NCBI GenBank assembly: GCA_030463445.1
Contig: JAQGFW010012170.1
Span: 1-42,116, forward strand
Direction: 5' to 3'
DNA: 42,116 nucleotides
From: Euplotes aediculatus
Lineage: Eukaryota; Ciliophora; Spirotrichea; Euplotida; Euplotidae
Shown here: piece after piece, positions 9,157 through 17,455 of the stretch
Position numbering within the stretch: the stretch's first letter is position 1
How the letters are laid out: each line of letters opens with the position of its first letter
Translations under genes and position numbers: made by a program
The notes under the pieces: generated by a model
Told to the model about the DNA's origin: nothing
Databases searched by the model: none
Seen by the model: only the letters and a program-made list of their open reading frames with translations

Positions 9157-10041
9157 TCAACTGGCCACATCGTAGGTATGCAGTGTGTAAGACTCAACAT
9201 ATTCGCTGGGTGATTTGCCCAGCACGGATTTAAAGACCCGGTTGAAATTGGTAATGCTGTTAAAGCCACAGGTATAAGCGATGGTGGAAATACTGTCGAA
9301 CCCGCCTTCTGTAAGTTTTTTACAAGCCTCATTGATACGGACTTCGTTGAGGAAAGAAACAAAAGTATGGCGGGTTCTTTTTTTGAAAAAGCGGCAGAAA
9401 GCCTGGGGGGTCATATGCGCCTGTTTGGCCACATCGTCCAGCGTGATTTGTTCGGCGTAATGGCTGAGGATAAAATTATAAATACTGCCGAGCCGGAGAC
9501 CTTCGTTTTCACTGAACTGTGCCATTTCGGCCACGGTACCCAGTTCTTTTAAGCCGGGTGCAGCACAGCAGGTTTGCAGCAATTCAAGAAAACTGATTAC
9601 CTGTTCAATATTGGATTGCTGTTCCATCCGGCTCATCAGTCTGCTGATTTCATAGGTCAGCTCTTCCGGAACAATAAAGCCGGAGCGATATTTCTGCAGA
9701 AACTGGCGGATGATCTTGGTTTCCGTCAGATCAAACAGAAACTGCAGTTTGCCGGAGGGGTTAAAGAAAATGGTGAGGGCTTCCACTTCCAGGTTGCCAT
9801 CGTAATAAACGGGATCGTTCTTGAATACATGGGGCTGGTTGGCGCCGATGCAGAAGATTTCATTCGCCCGGAAGGGATACATGTTGTTCTCCACCACCAG
9901 GGTACCTTCCCCTTTAATGATCCAGGTCAGCTGTACCTCATCGTGGCGGTGCAGGTGCTGGTACATGAAAGGAAGCTTATCGCGCTGTACGATAATGTTC
10001 TTTTCACCGGGAACCGGTATGGTAAACTGCAGGACTTTCAT
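9157..10041 (-). CDS. AraC-family transcriptional regulator with cupin sensor domain
   Basis: 294-residue activator/repressor. The N-terminal ~100 residues form an AraC-type cupin (HLHRHDEVQLTWIIKGEGTL, then the NQPHVF motif) that would bind a sugar. The C-terminal ~100 residues carry the two helix-turn-helix motifs: ITLDDVAKQAHMTPQAFCRF, and IAYTCGFNSITNFNRVFK followed by GKSPSEY. The gene is convergent to GH127 with zero bases between the two stop codons. Being the only regulator beside the SusCD-GH127 cluster, it is the natural candidate to control it, which is inference. Starts at ATG 10041; no clear -7 box was found on its side of the divergent gap to the SQR gene. Confidence 0.92.
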   Translation of the reverse strand: MKVLQFTIPVPGEKNIIVQRDKLPFMYQHLHRHDEVQLTWIIKGEGTLVVENNMYPFRANEIFCIGANQPHVFKNDPVYYDGNLEVEALTIFFNPSGKLQFLFDLTETKIIRQFLQKYRSGFIVPEELTYEISRLMSRMEQQSNIEQVISFLELLQTCCAAPGLKELGTVAEMAQFSENEGLRLGSIYNFILSHYAEQITLDDVAKQAHMTPQAFCRFFKKRTRHTFVSFLNEVRINEACKKLTEGGFDSISTIAYTCGFNSITNFNRVFKSVLGKSPSEYVESYTLHTYDVAS

Positions 10042-10160
10042 AAGCAGGCTATTAAGTGTAGGAATGACAGTAATTTACGCTATTCCATTAATTTATCCTC
10101 ACATAGTGAAAATATGATGAGAAGCGGTTAAAATACGGGCAAACTAAAATCAGTTTCCAG

Positions 10161-10176
10161 CGTGACAGCAGTCACA
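10161..10176. promoter_or_regulatory. Crp/Fnr-type palindrome upstream of the SQR operon
   Basis: CGTGACAGCAGTCACA contains GTGA-N6-TCAC, the core of the Crp consensus TGTGA-N6-TCACA; the full symmetric arms are GTGAC and GTCAC around AGCA. The centre (10168/10169) lies about 40-45 bp before the predicted transcription start, the usual class II activator position. A Crp/Fnr-family gene lies at 16832-17368, but that it binds here is only a guess. Confidence 0.55.
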
Positions 10177-10205
10177 TTTGACCGGAACCCCTGCATCTAC
10201 CTTTG
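10177..10205 (+). promoter_or_regulatory. Consensus Bacteroidota promoter of the SQR operon
   Basis: TTTG at 10177-10180, 17-nt spacer, TACCTTTG at 10198-10205: a perfect -33/-7 pair. The predicted start of transcription is about 10210-10213, leaving roughly a 10-nt leader before ATG 10223. This rules out the in-frame TTG at 10178 as a start. Confidence 0.75.
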
Positions 10206-10222
10206 GTATTCAATGCCATAGT

Positions 10223-11422
10223 ATGCAACAACATCATCAAATTCTGATCATCGGTGGCGGTAATGCCGGTATTTCGGCGGCAGCCCAATTACTCCGGAAA
10301 AGGAGATCGCTGAAGATTGCTATCCTTGAGCCATCCGACAAACACTATTACCAGCCAGCCTGGACATTAGTAGGAGCAGGAACGTTCAATATTCACGATA
10401 CTGTTCGGTCGGAAGCCTCTGTGATGCCTGCAGGGGTAACCTGGATCAAAGAAGCCGCGGCCCGCTTTGAGCCGGAACATAACAAAGTGATCAGTGCTAA
10501 CGGTAATGAATACACGTATGATTATCTCATCGTGGCACCCGGCATTCAGTTAAACTGGCACCTGGTAAAAGGCCTGCCTGAAACACTGGGCAGAAACGGC
10601 GTTACTTCCAATTATTCGTTTGATCTCGCGCCATATACCTTCGACTTATTAAAAGGATTAAAAGAAGGCGATACGGCTTTGTTTACGAGTCCGGGTACTC
10701 CGGTCAAATGCGGAGGTGCTCCCCAGAAGATCATGTACCTGGCTGCGGATTATCTGCGCAAACATGGATTACAGGGCAATACCAGTGTACAGTTTGTAAC
10801 AGCAGGCGGAGTGATTTTCGGAATAAAAAAATATGCCGATGAATTGATGAAAAAAGTGAATGAATATGGTATTGATCTGCATTTCAAACACGACCTGGTA
10901 GAGATTGACGGTCCCGGTAAAAATGCCACTTTTAAAGTAACGGATTCGCAGGGTGTATCAACCTTTATCACGAAGCATTTTGACATGATCCATGTAGTGC
11001 CTCCTCAAAGCGCACCTGATTTTATTAAAAACAGTCCGCTTGCCAATGATGCCGGTTGGGTAGATGTAAACAAATTCACCTTGCAACACAACCGGTTCCC
11101 GAATATCTTCGGACTTGGGGATGCTACCAGTACACCCAATGCCAAAACAGGCGCAGCGGTTCGCAAACAGGCACCGGTGCTGGTGAAAAATTTGCTGGCT
11201 GCAATAGATGGCGAACCCATGCACGGGCAGTATAACGGTTATGGAAGTTGTCCGCTGGTGGTAGGCTATGGGCAACTGATACTGGCAGAGTTTGATTATG
11301 ATAACAAACCTACAGAAACCTTCCCCTTTGATCAGTCCAAACCGCGCTGGACGATGTGGGCGCTGAAAAAATATGTTTTGCCCTGGATGTACTGGAATAA
11401 AATCCTGAAAGGGACAGCCTAA
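10223..11422 (+). CDS. sqr: Sulfide:quinone oxidoreductase (SQR)
   Basis: Flavoprotein of the inner-membrane surface that oxidises sulfide to sulfane sulfur and passes electrons to quinone. ATG 10223 gives 399 residues opening directly with the FAD-binding strand ILIIGGGNAGISAAAQL. The second dinucleotide-fold region is GLGDATSTPNAKTGAA. Two redox cysteines are visible, Cys163 (TPVKCGGAPQK) and Cys343 (YGSCPLVVGYG); their 180-residue spacing matches the pair that forms the trisulfide in human SQRDL (Cys201/Cys379). The C-terminal amphipathic stretch LKKYVLPWMYWNKILKG would dock it on the membrane. First gene of a cluster with DUF202, UspA and CtaA. It resembles the eukaryote-like type II SQRs; the subtype is inference. 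Confidence 0.88.
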   Translation: MQQHHQILIIGGGNAGISAAAQLLRKRRSLKIAILEPSDKHYYQPAWTLVGAGTFNIHDTVRSEASVMPAGVTWIKEAAARFEPEHNKVISANGNEYTYDYLIVAPGIQLNWHLVKGLPETLGRNGVTSNYSFDLAPYTFDLLKGLKEGDTALFTSPGTPVKCGGAPQKIMYLAADYLRKHGLQGNTSVQFVTAGGVIFGIKKYADELMKKVNEYGIDLHFKHDLVEIDGPGKNATFKVTDSQGVSTFITKHFDMIHVVPPQSAPDFIKNSPLANDAGWVDVNKFTLQHNRFPNIFGLGDATSTPNAKTGAAVRKQAPVLVKNLLAAIDGEPMHGQYNGYGSCPLVVGYGQLILAEFDYDNKPTETFPFDQSKPRWTMWALKKYVLPWMYWNKILKGTA

Positions 11423-11456
11423 ACAATTCTGACGTAAATTGGGAGAAAGTGCCGGC

Positions 11457-11774
11457 ATGACTGCAGACAAACCGACTCCTACACGCACCAAGCTATCGTT
11501 GACAGATGAGCTGGCGGTGGAAAGAACCCGCCTGGCCAATGAGCGTACTTTATTGGCCTATATCCGATCAAGTTTGTATTTTTCCATCGCCGGACTTACG
11601 CTCAACAGTTTTTTTCAACTGGAGTTGGGCTGGTTGCTGGAGTTGGCTTTCTGGCTGGTAGCGATTGGTATCCTGATCAGTGGCATTATCCGGTACCGTC
11701 GGGTGGCGAAAAAGCTAAATATCTCCGCATTTGCGCAAAAGCGCTGGCATTTGTTAATGGAAGAAGAAGTATAA
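11457..11774 (+). CDS. DUF202 (YidH-type) small membrane protein
   Basis: 105-residue inner-membrane protein of the DUF202 family, recognised by the signature ERTRLANERTLLAYIRSSLYF followed by two membrane segments (FSIAGLTLNSFF and LLELAFWLVAIGILISGII) and a basic tail. ATG 11457 is preferred to the TTG at 11439 because it starts a normal polar N terminus before the signature. It lies 34 bp after sqr and 21 bp before the UspA gene, so it is probably co-transcribed. The biochemical role of DUF202 proteins is not established. Confidence 0.8.
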   Translation: MTADKPTPTRTKLSLTDELAVERTRLANERTLLAYIRSSLYFSIAGLTLNSFFQLELGWLLELAFWLVAIGILISGIIRYRRVAKKLNISAFAQKRWHLLMEEEV

Positions 11775-11795
11775 AGCATTGATTAAACGATACAC

Positions 11796-12629
11796 ATGGC
11801 GAATATTTTAGTTCCTTTTGATTTTTCACCCAACGCGATCAGCGCATTGGACCAGGCCCTATACATCGCAAAAGTGAAAGGATTAACGATTGAGGTGTTG
11901 CATATCCTGAATTTTAAAGCAGCACATGATTATCCCAATGAATGGCATATTGATCCCCATCATGTAGATCTGGGTGCGATTGAAGCCAAACTGGCGGAGA
12001 TTGTTGCCGAGCGCAGTGCCGCCTGTTGTGGTGCAGCGGCTCCGGGAGTAAGCACATCGGTACGGGAAAGTGTCATGATCAATGGTGGCATCATCAATCA
12101 TATGCTGGAAAATAAAGCGGAATTGATTGTGATGGGTACCCACGGTGCTTCCAATGCCATGGAGCGTTTTTGGGGAAGTAATACCAGTACCATGATTAAT
12201 CATAGCCTGTTTCCAATACTGGCAGTTCCCCGCGACTGGAATCCGGTGGTGCTTGAAGAATTACTGGCGGCAGTATCTCTGAAAGAGGCCAAAATCTGCC
12301 TACCCAAACTGGTAGAATGGGCCAATTGGCTGCAGGTTCAGACTGAAGTAATTTCATTAACCTCGGTACCGGAATCGGATCAGGATCAGCTGGAAGCGGC
12401 GGTACAGGCGTATCCGGAAGTAAAAGCGCACCTGGTTCCCAAAAAGGACGATTTACCGATGTGGAAGAACCTCGTGAATTATACAGCCGATCGCAAGAAG
12501 GCTGCCCTGCTTATGTTTGTGCATGAGCGCAGTGTATTTGATAAACTCTTCAACTATAGTATTACTTCCAAAGTGGCCGATGGGATTCATATTCCGCTGT
12601 TGGCAGTTCCCACCACAAAAAAGTCCTGA
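11796..12629 (+). CDS. Universal stress protein, tandem UspA
   Basis: 277-residue cytoplasmic protein. The first half is a canonical UspA domain: ILVPFDFSPNAISALDQAL at the start and the nucleotide-binding motif G-x2-G-x9-G-S (GTHGASNAMERFWGS) near residues 113-128. The second half, about 155-277, keeps the fold pattern and ends ILAVPTT-like (IPLLAVPTTKKS) but lacks the glycine motif, so it is probably a non-binding domain. Two-domain Usps with one degenerate half are common in Bacteroidota. It lies 21 bp after DUF202, in the SQR cluster; a role in redox or oxygen-limitation stress is inferred from context. Confidence 0.85.
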   Translation: MANILVPFDFSPNAISALDQALYIAKVKGLTIEVLHILNFKAAHDYPNEWHIDPHHVDLGAIEAKLAEIVAERSAACCGAAAPGVSTSVRESVMINGGIINHMLENKAELIVMGTHGASNAMERFWGSNTSTMINHSLFPILAVPRDWNPVVLEELLAAVSLKEAKICLPKLVEWANWLQVQTEVISLTSVPESDQDQLEAAVQAYPEVKAHLVPKKDDLPMWKNLVNYTADRKKAALLMFVHERSVFDKLFNYSITSKVADGIHIPLLAVPTTKKS

Positions 12630-12642
12630 GTTTCAACAGTGG

Positions 12643-12673
12643 TTGGCATAACCGCCGTGAAGGGATAACTTTG
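12643..12673 (+). promoter_or_regulatory. Promoter of ctaA with -7 box next to the start codon
   Basis: TTG at 12643-12645, 20-nt spacer, TAACTTTG at 12666-12673 (exact TAnnTTTG). Only 6 nt separate the box from ATG 12680, so transcription should begin at or within a few bases of the start codon and the mRNA may be leaderless. Confidence 0.65.
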
Positions 12674-12679
12674 CGGGCC

Positions 12680-13765
12680 ATGGAAAACATTCTTCAGGTA
12701 ACACTTCCACAAAGAGGAAAGAAAGCTGTAGCCATCTGGCTGCTTATTGGGGTAGGAATGATCATCGTGCAAATTCTCCTGGGAGGAATCACCCGTTTGA
12801 CCGGGTCGGGACTATCCATCACGGAATGGGAAGTGGTAACCGGCACCCTGCCTCCGTTGAATGAAGCCGGATGGCTGGAGAAGTTTCGGGAATACCAGCA
12901 AACACCCCAGTACCGCCTGCTGAATACGGATTTCAAACTCTCTGATTTTAAATTCATATTCTTCTGGGAATGGTTTCACCGATTCTGGGCCCGGCTTATC
13001 GGGGTCGTATTCCTGGTGGGATTTGTGTACCTCATTTCGAAGCGCTACCTGAAGCGCGAAATGGTCAACCCCCTGCTGATACTTTTTGTATTGGGGGCCT
13101 TGCAGGGGGCAGTGGGCTGGATCATGGTGGCGAGTGGCTTAACGGGTGATGCAGTGTATGTAAAGCCAACCCGACTTGCCCTGCATTTTGTGCTGGCGCT
13201 GGGATTGCTCTCCTATACCTTCTGGTTTGCCTTACAGTTACTGGTTCCTGACCAGGAGCGACGGTATGCACCGGAAGTAAAAAAGTTTACCTGGATTCTG
13301 TTAGGGTTATTGACCCTGCAATTGGTGTATGGGGCGCTGATGGCCGGACATAAAGCAGCGGCGGTAGCATCCACCTGGCCTACCATCAATGGAGCATGGG
13401 TGCCGGAAGGCATGGGCAGTCATCAGCCCTGGCTGATCAACCTGATTGACAACACTATAACGGTTCATTTTGTGCACCGTAATCTGGCCTATCTGATCAC
13501 TATTCTGATAATAGTCTGGTACCGGAAAGCCAGCCAGGAGCGGGTATCCATTGCTGCAAAGCGGTATCTGCGCTGGCCCTTATTGCTGGTAGTGATGCAG
13601 GTATTACTGGGCATACTGGCGGTTTTAACCAGCAAGGGCATTGTGCCCAATCAGTGGGGAAATTTTGAATGGATGGCGCAACTGCACCAGTTGGTAGCGA
13701 TGTTCCTGATTTTATCGCTCGTGGGCATGTTGTATCTTTTCAGTGATCGAAGGCAGCGGGTATAA
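12680..13765 (+). CDS. ctaA: Heme A synthase (COX15/CtaA family)
   Basis: Integral membrane enzyme converting heme O to heme A for aa3-type cytochrome oxidase. ATG 12680 gives 361 residues with eight predicted membrane helices. Family marks: GGITRLTGSGLSITEWEVV after helix 1, the histidine-bearing WEWFHRFWARLIG, LQGAVGWIMVASGL, ALHFVLAL, STWPTINGAWVPEGM, VHFVHRNLAYL and LHQLVAM; the four conserved His positions of the two helical bundles are present. It lies 50 bp after the UspA gene but has its own strong promoter. A CtaA gene implies the organism respires oxygen through a heme-A oxidase, which would accept the electrons from SQR via quinone and a cytochrome complex (inference). Confidence 0.93.
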   Translation: MENILQVTLPQRGKKAVAIWLLIGVGMIIVQILLGGITRLTGSGLSITEWEVVTGTLPPLNEAGWLEKFREYQQTPQYRLLNTDFKLSDFKFIFFWEWFHRFWARLIGVVFLVGFVYLISKRYLKREMVNPLLILFVLGALQGAVGWIMVASGLTGDAVYVKPTRLALHFVLALGLLSYTFWFALQLLVPDQERRYAPEVKKFTWILLGLLTLQLVYGALMAGHKAAAVASTWPTINGAWVPEGMGSHQPWLINLIDNTITVHFVHRNLAYLITILIIVWYRKASQERVSIAAKRYLRWPLLLVVMQVLLGILAVLTSKGIVPNQWGNFEWMAQLHQLVAMFLILSLVGMLYLFSDRRQRV

Positions 13766-13773
13766 TTTGAGAC

Positions 13774-13803
13774 TTGTCTAAACGTTCTAAGGATGTATCT
13801 TGG
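13774..13803 (+). promoter_or_regulatory. Possible promoter of the patatin-like gene
   Basis: TTG at 13774-13776, 19-nt spacer, TATCTTGG at 13796-13803 (one mismatch to TAnnTTTG). Six nt separate it from ATG 13810. An identical TATCTTGG box is found in the same position before the lipoprotein gene ending at 20305. Confidence 0.4.
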
Positions 13804-13809
13804 AACCTG

Positions 13810-16050
13810 ATGAAACGTCACCTGAAAGCCATATTCTACTCCTTTGCCGTGCAGCTGACCCTGCTGCATTTCAAAAAATTCCAGATCCTGCTGATCTTCT
13901 GGCTGGCGCTGTTCGGGGCAGTAAGTGGAAATTTCATGGCCAGTTTTGGAGTGGATTCCCTGTATTTGTCACCCGAGTACCTGGGCAGTGTAAATGCCAT
14001 ATCTGCCGGGATAGTAGGCATGTCTGTCGGGGTTTTTATCATGAGCTGGAACATCACTACGTTCATCCTGTTCTGCCGCCATTTCCGGTTTCTGGCAACT
14101 ACCACCCGGCCCTTTTTGAAGTATTGCATCAATAATGCGGTCATCCCGCTACTGTTTCTGTTGTTTTATTTTCTGAATGCGGTCGACCTTCACCTGCACA
14201 AAGAACTGCTTTCGGTGAGTGAAGTGATGACCCTGGCAGGAGGCTTTCTGATTGGCCTGGTGCTGGTCGTTTCTCTTTCCTTTGGTTATTTTTTCGGTGC
14301 GGATATAACCATCGCGCGAACTATGATCAATCTGGATCCCTCGCCCGTTATGCCTCTGCACCGTGGCGTAAAGCCGCATATTGTATTGAACAGCGGAGGC
14401 AGCAGGCTGATTAAAGTAAGTTCTTATCTGAGCGGGCGCCTGAATGTAAAGGCGGTTCGGGATGTAACCCATTACAGCAAAGAGTTTTTGGAAAACATAT
14501 TCAGTCGCCATCATTTTGCAGCTGTATTATCCATCTTTATCGCTTTTGTTTTTTTAATGCTGGTGGGATTTCTGCTCGATTATGAGATGTTCAAATTACC
14601 GGCAGCAGCCAGTATCACGATCTTTTTTGCCATCCTGGTATCGGTGGCCGGGGCCTTCTCCTATTTTCTGCAAAGCTGGAGTGTGCCCTTTGCGGTGGTG
14701 GTAATTATATTGTTGAATCTGTTGTATCGCTATGGGGTCATTGATCCAACGAATAAAGCGTATGGATTGAATTACAGCAGAGAAATTCAGAAGGCGGCCT
14801 ATACCCCTGCGAATCTTGCTGCCTTAAATACACCCGGGCAGGTGCGTGCCGATTCAATGAAAATGGTGGAAGTGCTGAACAACTGGAAAAGAAGGCAGGG
14901 GGTAGAGAAGCCACCATTGTACATCATCAATGTAAGTGGCGGAGGAACACGCAGTGCCACTTTTACAATGGGAGTAATGCAGAAACTGGACAGTATCTGT
15001 GGCGGCCAGCTGATGCGGAAAACCTTTATGATCACCGGTGCTTCCGGAGGCATGCTGGGGGCCGCTTATTTCAGAGCCTTATCCAGGGAGCGTGACCTGG
15101 GCAAGCCGGTTCGCCTGCAGGATTCCGTTTATGTAGATGATATCTCTAAAGATTTGCTGAATCCCACTTTTTCTTCCTTTGTGGCCAGGGATCTGGCAGC
15201 GCCTGCACAGAAGTTTACCGTTGGCGATTATGAGTATGTGAAAGACCGGGCCTATTCCTTTGAGCAGCAACTGAACATCAATACCCGCTATTTACTGGAT
15301 AAGGAATTCAGTGCCCTGGCCAAAGAAGAAGCCGAAGCGCTGATACCCACCATGATCTTTAATTCAGTAATCACGCGGGATGGGCGGAAAATGCTGATTA
15401 GTACCCACCCGGTAAGTTTTCTGATGAAGCCCTCCGGAGATCCGCGGCTGCAGCATCCGACGGATCCGGATGCGGTGGATTTTGCAGCCCTGTTAGCAAG
15501 ACAGGATCCGATGAATCTTCGGTTACTCACGGCACTTCGCATGAATGCTACCTTCCCTTATGTATTACCGAATGTATGGTTACCGACCGATCCGGTAATT
15601 GATGTAATGGATGCGGGATTAAGAGATAACTATGGAATAGAAACAGCGGTTCGGTTTATTCATGTATTCAGCGATTGGATAAAAGAAAATACCAGCGGCG
15701 TAACCTTATTACAGATCAAAGACCGTCAGGGTGGCGGATGGGAACATCCCTTTGAGTCGAAGGCGGTATCGGAAATTGTGACTAAGCCCTTATTGCTGCT
15801 GCAATTGAACTGGTATAAGATGCAGCAGTACAATCACCAGGATCAGTTGGGCTTCGTGAGTGATCTGTTACCCGGACAATTCAATCGCATTAATTTTCAT
15901 TATCTGCCGGAGAAAGAAGAAACCAAGGCGGCATTGAATTTTCATTTAACGCAGCGGGAGAAAGTGGATATCCGCCATGCGCTGGACAATGAGATCAATG
16001 CATTGGCATTTGCCCGGTTTCTGGAGTCACTGTCTAACGGAGCTGATTGA
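13810..16050 (+). CDS. Patatin-like phospholipase with seven-helix membrane N-terminus
   Basis: 746 residues from ATG 13810. About seven hydrophobic membrane segments fill residues ~20-310. The C-terminal ~370 residues form a patatin-type lipid acyl hydrolase: oxyanion loop VSGGGTRSA, nucleophile elbow GASGG with Ser412, and catalytic Asp601 in MDAGLRDNYG (the DG[GA] motif). The Ser-Asp dyad is therefore intact. The expected activity is cleavage of membrane phospholipid or lipid acyl chains on the cytoplasmic face. The long polytopic anchor is unlike the short soluble bacterial patatins. The gene end overlaps the convergent SDR gene by 17 bp. Substrate unknown. Confidence 0.8.
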   Translation: MKRHLKAIFYSFAVQLTLLHFKKFQILLIFWLALFGAVSGNFMASFGVDSLYLSPEYLGSVNAISAGIVGMSVGVFIMSWNITTFILFCRHFRFLATTTRPFLKYCINNAVIPLLFLLFYFLNAVDLHLHKELLSVSEVMTLAGGFLIGLVLVVSLSFGYFFGADITIARTMINLDPSPVMPLHRGVKPHIVLNSGGSRLIKVSSYLSGRLNVKAVRDVTHYSKEFLENIFSRHHFAAVLSIFIAFVFLMLVGFLLDYEMFKLPAAASITIFFAILVSVAGAFSYFLQSWSVPFAVVVIILLNLLYRYGVIDPTNKAYGLNYSREIQKAAYTPANLAALNTPGQVRADSMKMVEVLNNWKRRQGVEKPPLYIINVSGGGTRSATFTMGVMQKLDSICGGQLMRKTFMITGASGGMLGAAYFRALSRERDLGKPVRLQDSVYVDDISKDLLNPTFSSFVARDLAAPAQKFTVGDYEYVKDRAYSFEQQLNINTRYLLDKEFSALAKEEAEALIPTMIFNSVITRDGRKMLISTHPVSFLMKPSGDPRLQHPTDPDAVDFAALLARQDPMNLRLLTALRMNATFPYVLPNVWLPTDPVIDVMDAGLRDNYGIETAVRFIHVFSDWIKENTSGVTLLQIKDRQGGGWEHPFESKAVSEIVTKPLLLLQLNWYKMQQYNHQDQLGFVSDLLPGQFNRINFHYLPEKEETKAALNFHLTQREKVDIRHALDNEINALAFARFLESLSNGAD

Positions 16051-16780
16051 TTTTTCGGAAAGCAAACCGCGGGGCTATTCTGTGTAAAAAATAGAGCAGT
16101 TGTACTGCACCAACCCGAATTTCCGGCTGCTTTTTTTCTAAGCCGCTCATCATTTTTTCAACAGCCTGCTCTGGCTGAATAGCAATATTTGGAGCAGCTC
16201 CCTTATGCCAGGGGGTATTCACTACCGGAAATAACACTTCAATTATTTCAGTGGGGTTCGGTTTGATTTGCGCTCTCAATACCTGGGTAAAAGAATGAAG
16301 AGCCGACTTCGTTGCATTGTAAATGGGATAGAGTGTTCTTGGCGTATATACCAGACCGGTAGTTATATTGATAATAGCGGGATTGGGTTGGACGCTGATA
16401 AAAGGCAGCAACAGATGAATCAGATGAATGGGGGCGATAAGATTGGTTTCAATTTCTTTAACTGCTTTATCATATGCAGCCGGATCTGTAGTGAAGTTTT
16501 CACGGTGAACAATCGCAGCGTTGTTGATGAGTATGTTCAGTTGGGGATGATGTGCTGCAAGCCAGGTAACAAGCTTTAATCGATCATTTGCTAAGGCAAG
16601 ATCGCAGGAATAGATATGAATGCCGGGCATTTGCTGCTGCACCGCTAACAGTTTTTCCTGATTTCGTGCGCAGATAATTAAGGTGTTCTTCAGAGCCCTG
16701 AATTGTTTTGCCATTTCCAGTCCGATGCCGGAGCTGCCGCCTGTAATCAGGATGGTATTGCCAGATAGTTTCATCTCCAT
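16034..16780 (-). CDS. Short-chain dehydrogenase/reductase (DltE-like)
   Basis: 248-residue cytoplasmic NAD(P)-dependent oxidoreductase. The Rossmann motif TGGSSGIG (residues 13-20) and the NNAAI motif (ILINNAAIV) are present, and the catalytic Tyr-x3-Lys appears as YNATK; the usual Ser before it is replaced by Thr in INITTGLVY, as happens in some family members. ATG 16780 or 16774 could be the start. It lies 51 bp downstream of the Crp/Fnr gene on the same strand and may be its target or operon partner. A near -7 box (TAGTTTCG) lies about 20 nt before the start. The tail overlaps the patatin gene by 17 bp, convergently. Substrate unknown. Confidence 0.87.
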   Translation of the reverse strand: MEMKLSGNTILITGGSSGIGLEMAKQFRALKNTLIICARNQEKLLAVQQQMPGIHIYSCDLALANDRLKLVTWLAAHHPQLNILINNAAIVHRENFTTDPAAYDKAVKEIETNLIAPIHLIHLLLPFISVQPNPAIINITTGLVYTPRTLYPIYNATKSALHSFTQVLRAQIKPNPTEIIEVLFPVVNTPWHKGAAPNIAIQPEQAVEKMMSGLEKKQPEIRVGAVQLLYFLHRIAPRFAFRKINQLR

Positions 16781-16831
16781 AAATTTTGCAACGAAACTAG
16801 GGGGCTGCGAAGACCTGGAAATTGATCTATG

Positions 16832-17368
16832 TTAACCGATCATTTTTTTGCGGATGCGGCTTAAAGATTCTGGTTGTATGCCCAGGTAGGAAGCAATCTG
16901 TTGTTGTGAAATTTGTTGGTCCAGGCCGGGAAATTCATTTATAAAATTGCGGTAACGCATTTCTGCGTCTAACAATAACAGCTCCCGTTCCCGCTTTTCT
17001 TTGGCGGCATACCCTTTTTCGAGTGCCCGGATGAGGAATTTATCCCAGTAAACATCCTGTTCCTGTAGAGCGCCCCAGCTTTTGTAATTGATTTCAAGCA
17101 AGGTGGAAGTTGCGAGGGCCTGGATGAAATATAAGGAGGGAGATTGATTCAGCATAGAAGTATAAGAAGCCAGCACATTACCGGGAATAATAAAACTTTT
17201 AGTGAATTCGATGCCCTTATCGTTCTGATAGTAATACCGGAAGAGGCCGGATTGCACTAGTGCAAACTTCCTGGGAATCTGACCCTCGCGAATAAAAAAA
17301 TCACCTTTTTGAAGAATGGTTTGCTGTCCGATCTCCTGCAGTAGTGATAAATGCGGTGCATCAATCAT
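16832..17368 (-). CDS. Crp/Fnr-family transcriptional regulator
   Basis: 178 residues. The N-terminal ~115 residues form a cyclic-nucleotide-binding-like beta-roll (LQKGDFFIREGQIPRKFALVQ, then GLFRYYY). The C-terminal helix-turn-helix is ISQQQIASYLGIQPESLSRI. No cysteine cluster for an Fnr iron-sulfur centre is seen. Small Bacteroidota regulators of this kind usually control a neighbouring gene, here most simply the SDR gene 51 bp downstream. The palindrome at 10161-10176 is a Crp-like site in the same window, but the connection is unproven. Confidence 0.88.
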   Translation of the reverse strand: MIDAPHLSLLQEIGQQTILQKGDFFIREGQIPRKFALVQSGLFRYYYQNDKGIEFTKSFIIPGNVLASYTSMLNQSPSLYFIQALATSTLLEINYKSWGALQEQDVYWDKFLIRALEKGYAAKEKRERELLLLDAEMRYRNFINEFPGLDQQISQQQIASYLGIQPESLSRIRKKMIG

Positions 17369-17455
17369 GGTAAGTTCCTCGTGTTAGGTGCTTAAATTTA
17401 CTAAAATAGCTGTCCGGTTTTCGGCGCTTCACCTGTTATTTATAAAACTATAAGT

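Noticed and set aside
10099-10109. TCAC-ATA-GTGA palindrome as a second Crp site
   Set aside because: The half-sites are in the wrong order and spacing for Crp/Fnr proteins.
9574-10131. A 185-codon plus-strand frame opposite the AraC gene
   Set aside because: The AraC frame shows clear domain motifs and the opposite strand shows none.
10178-10222. Upstream TTG start for the SQR protein
   Set aside because: It lies on the promoter itself; the -7 box at 10198-10205 is downstream of it, so it would not be transcribed.
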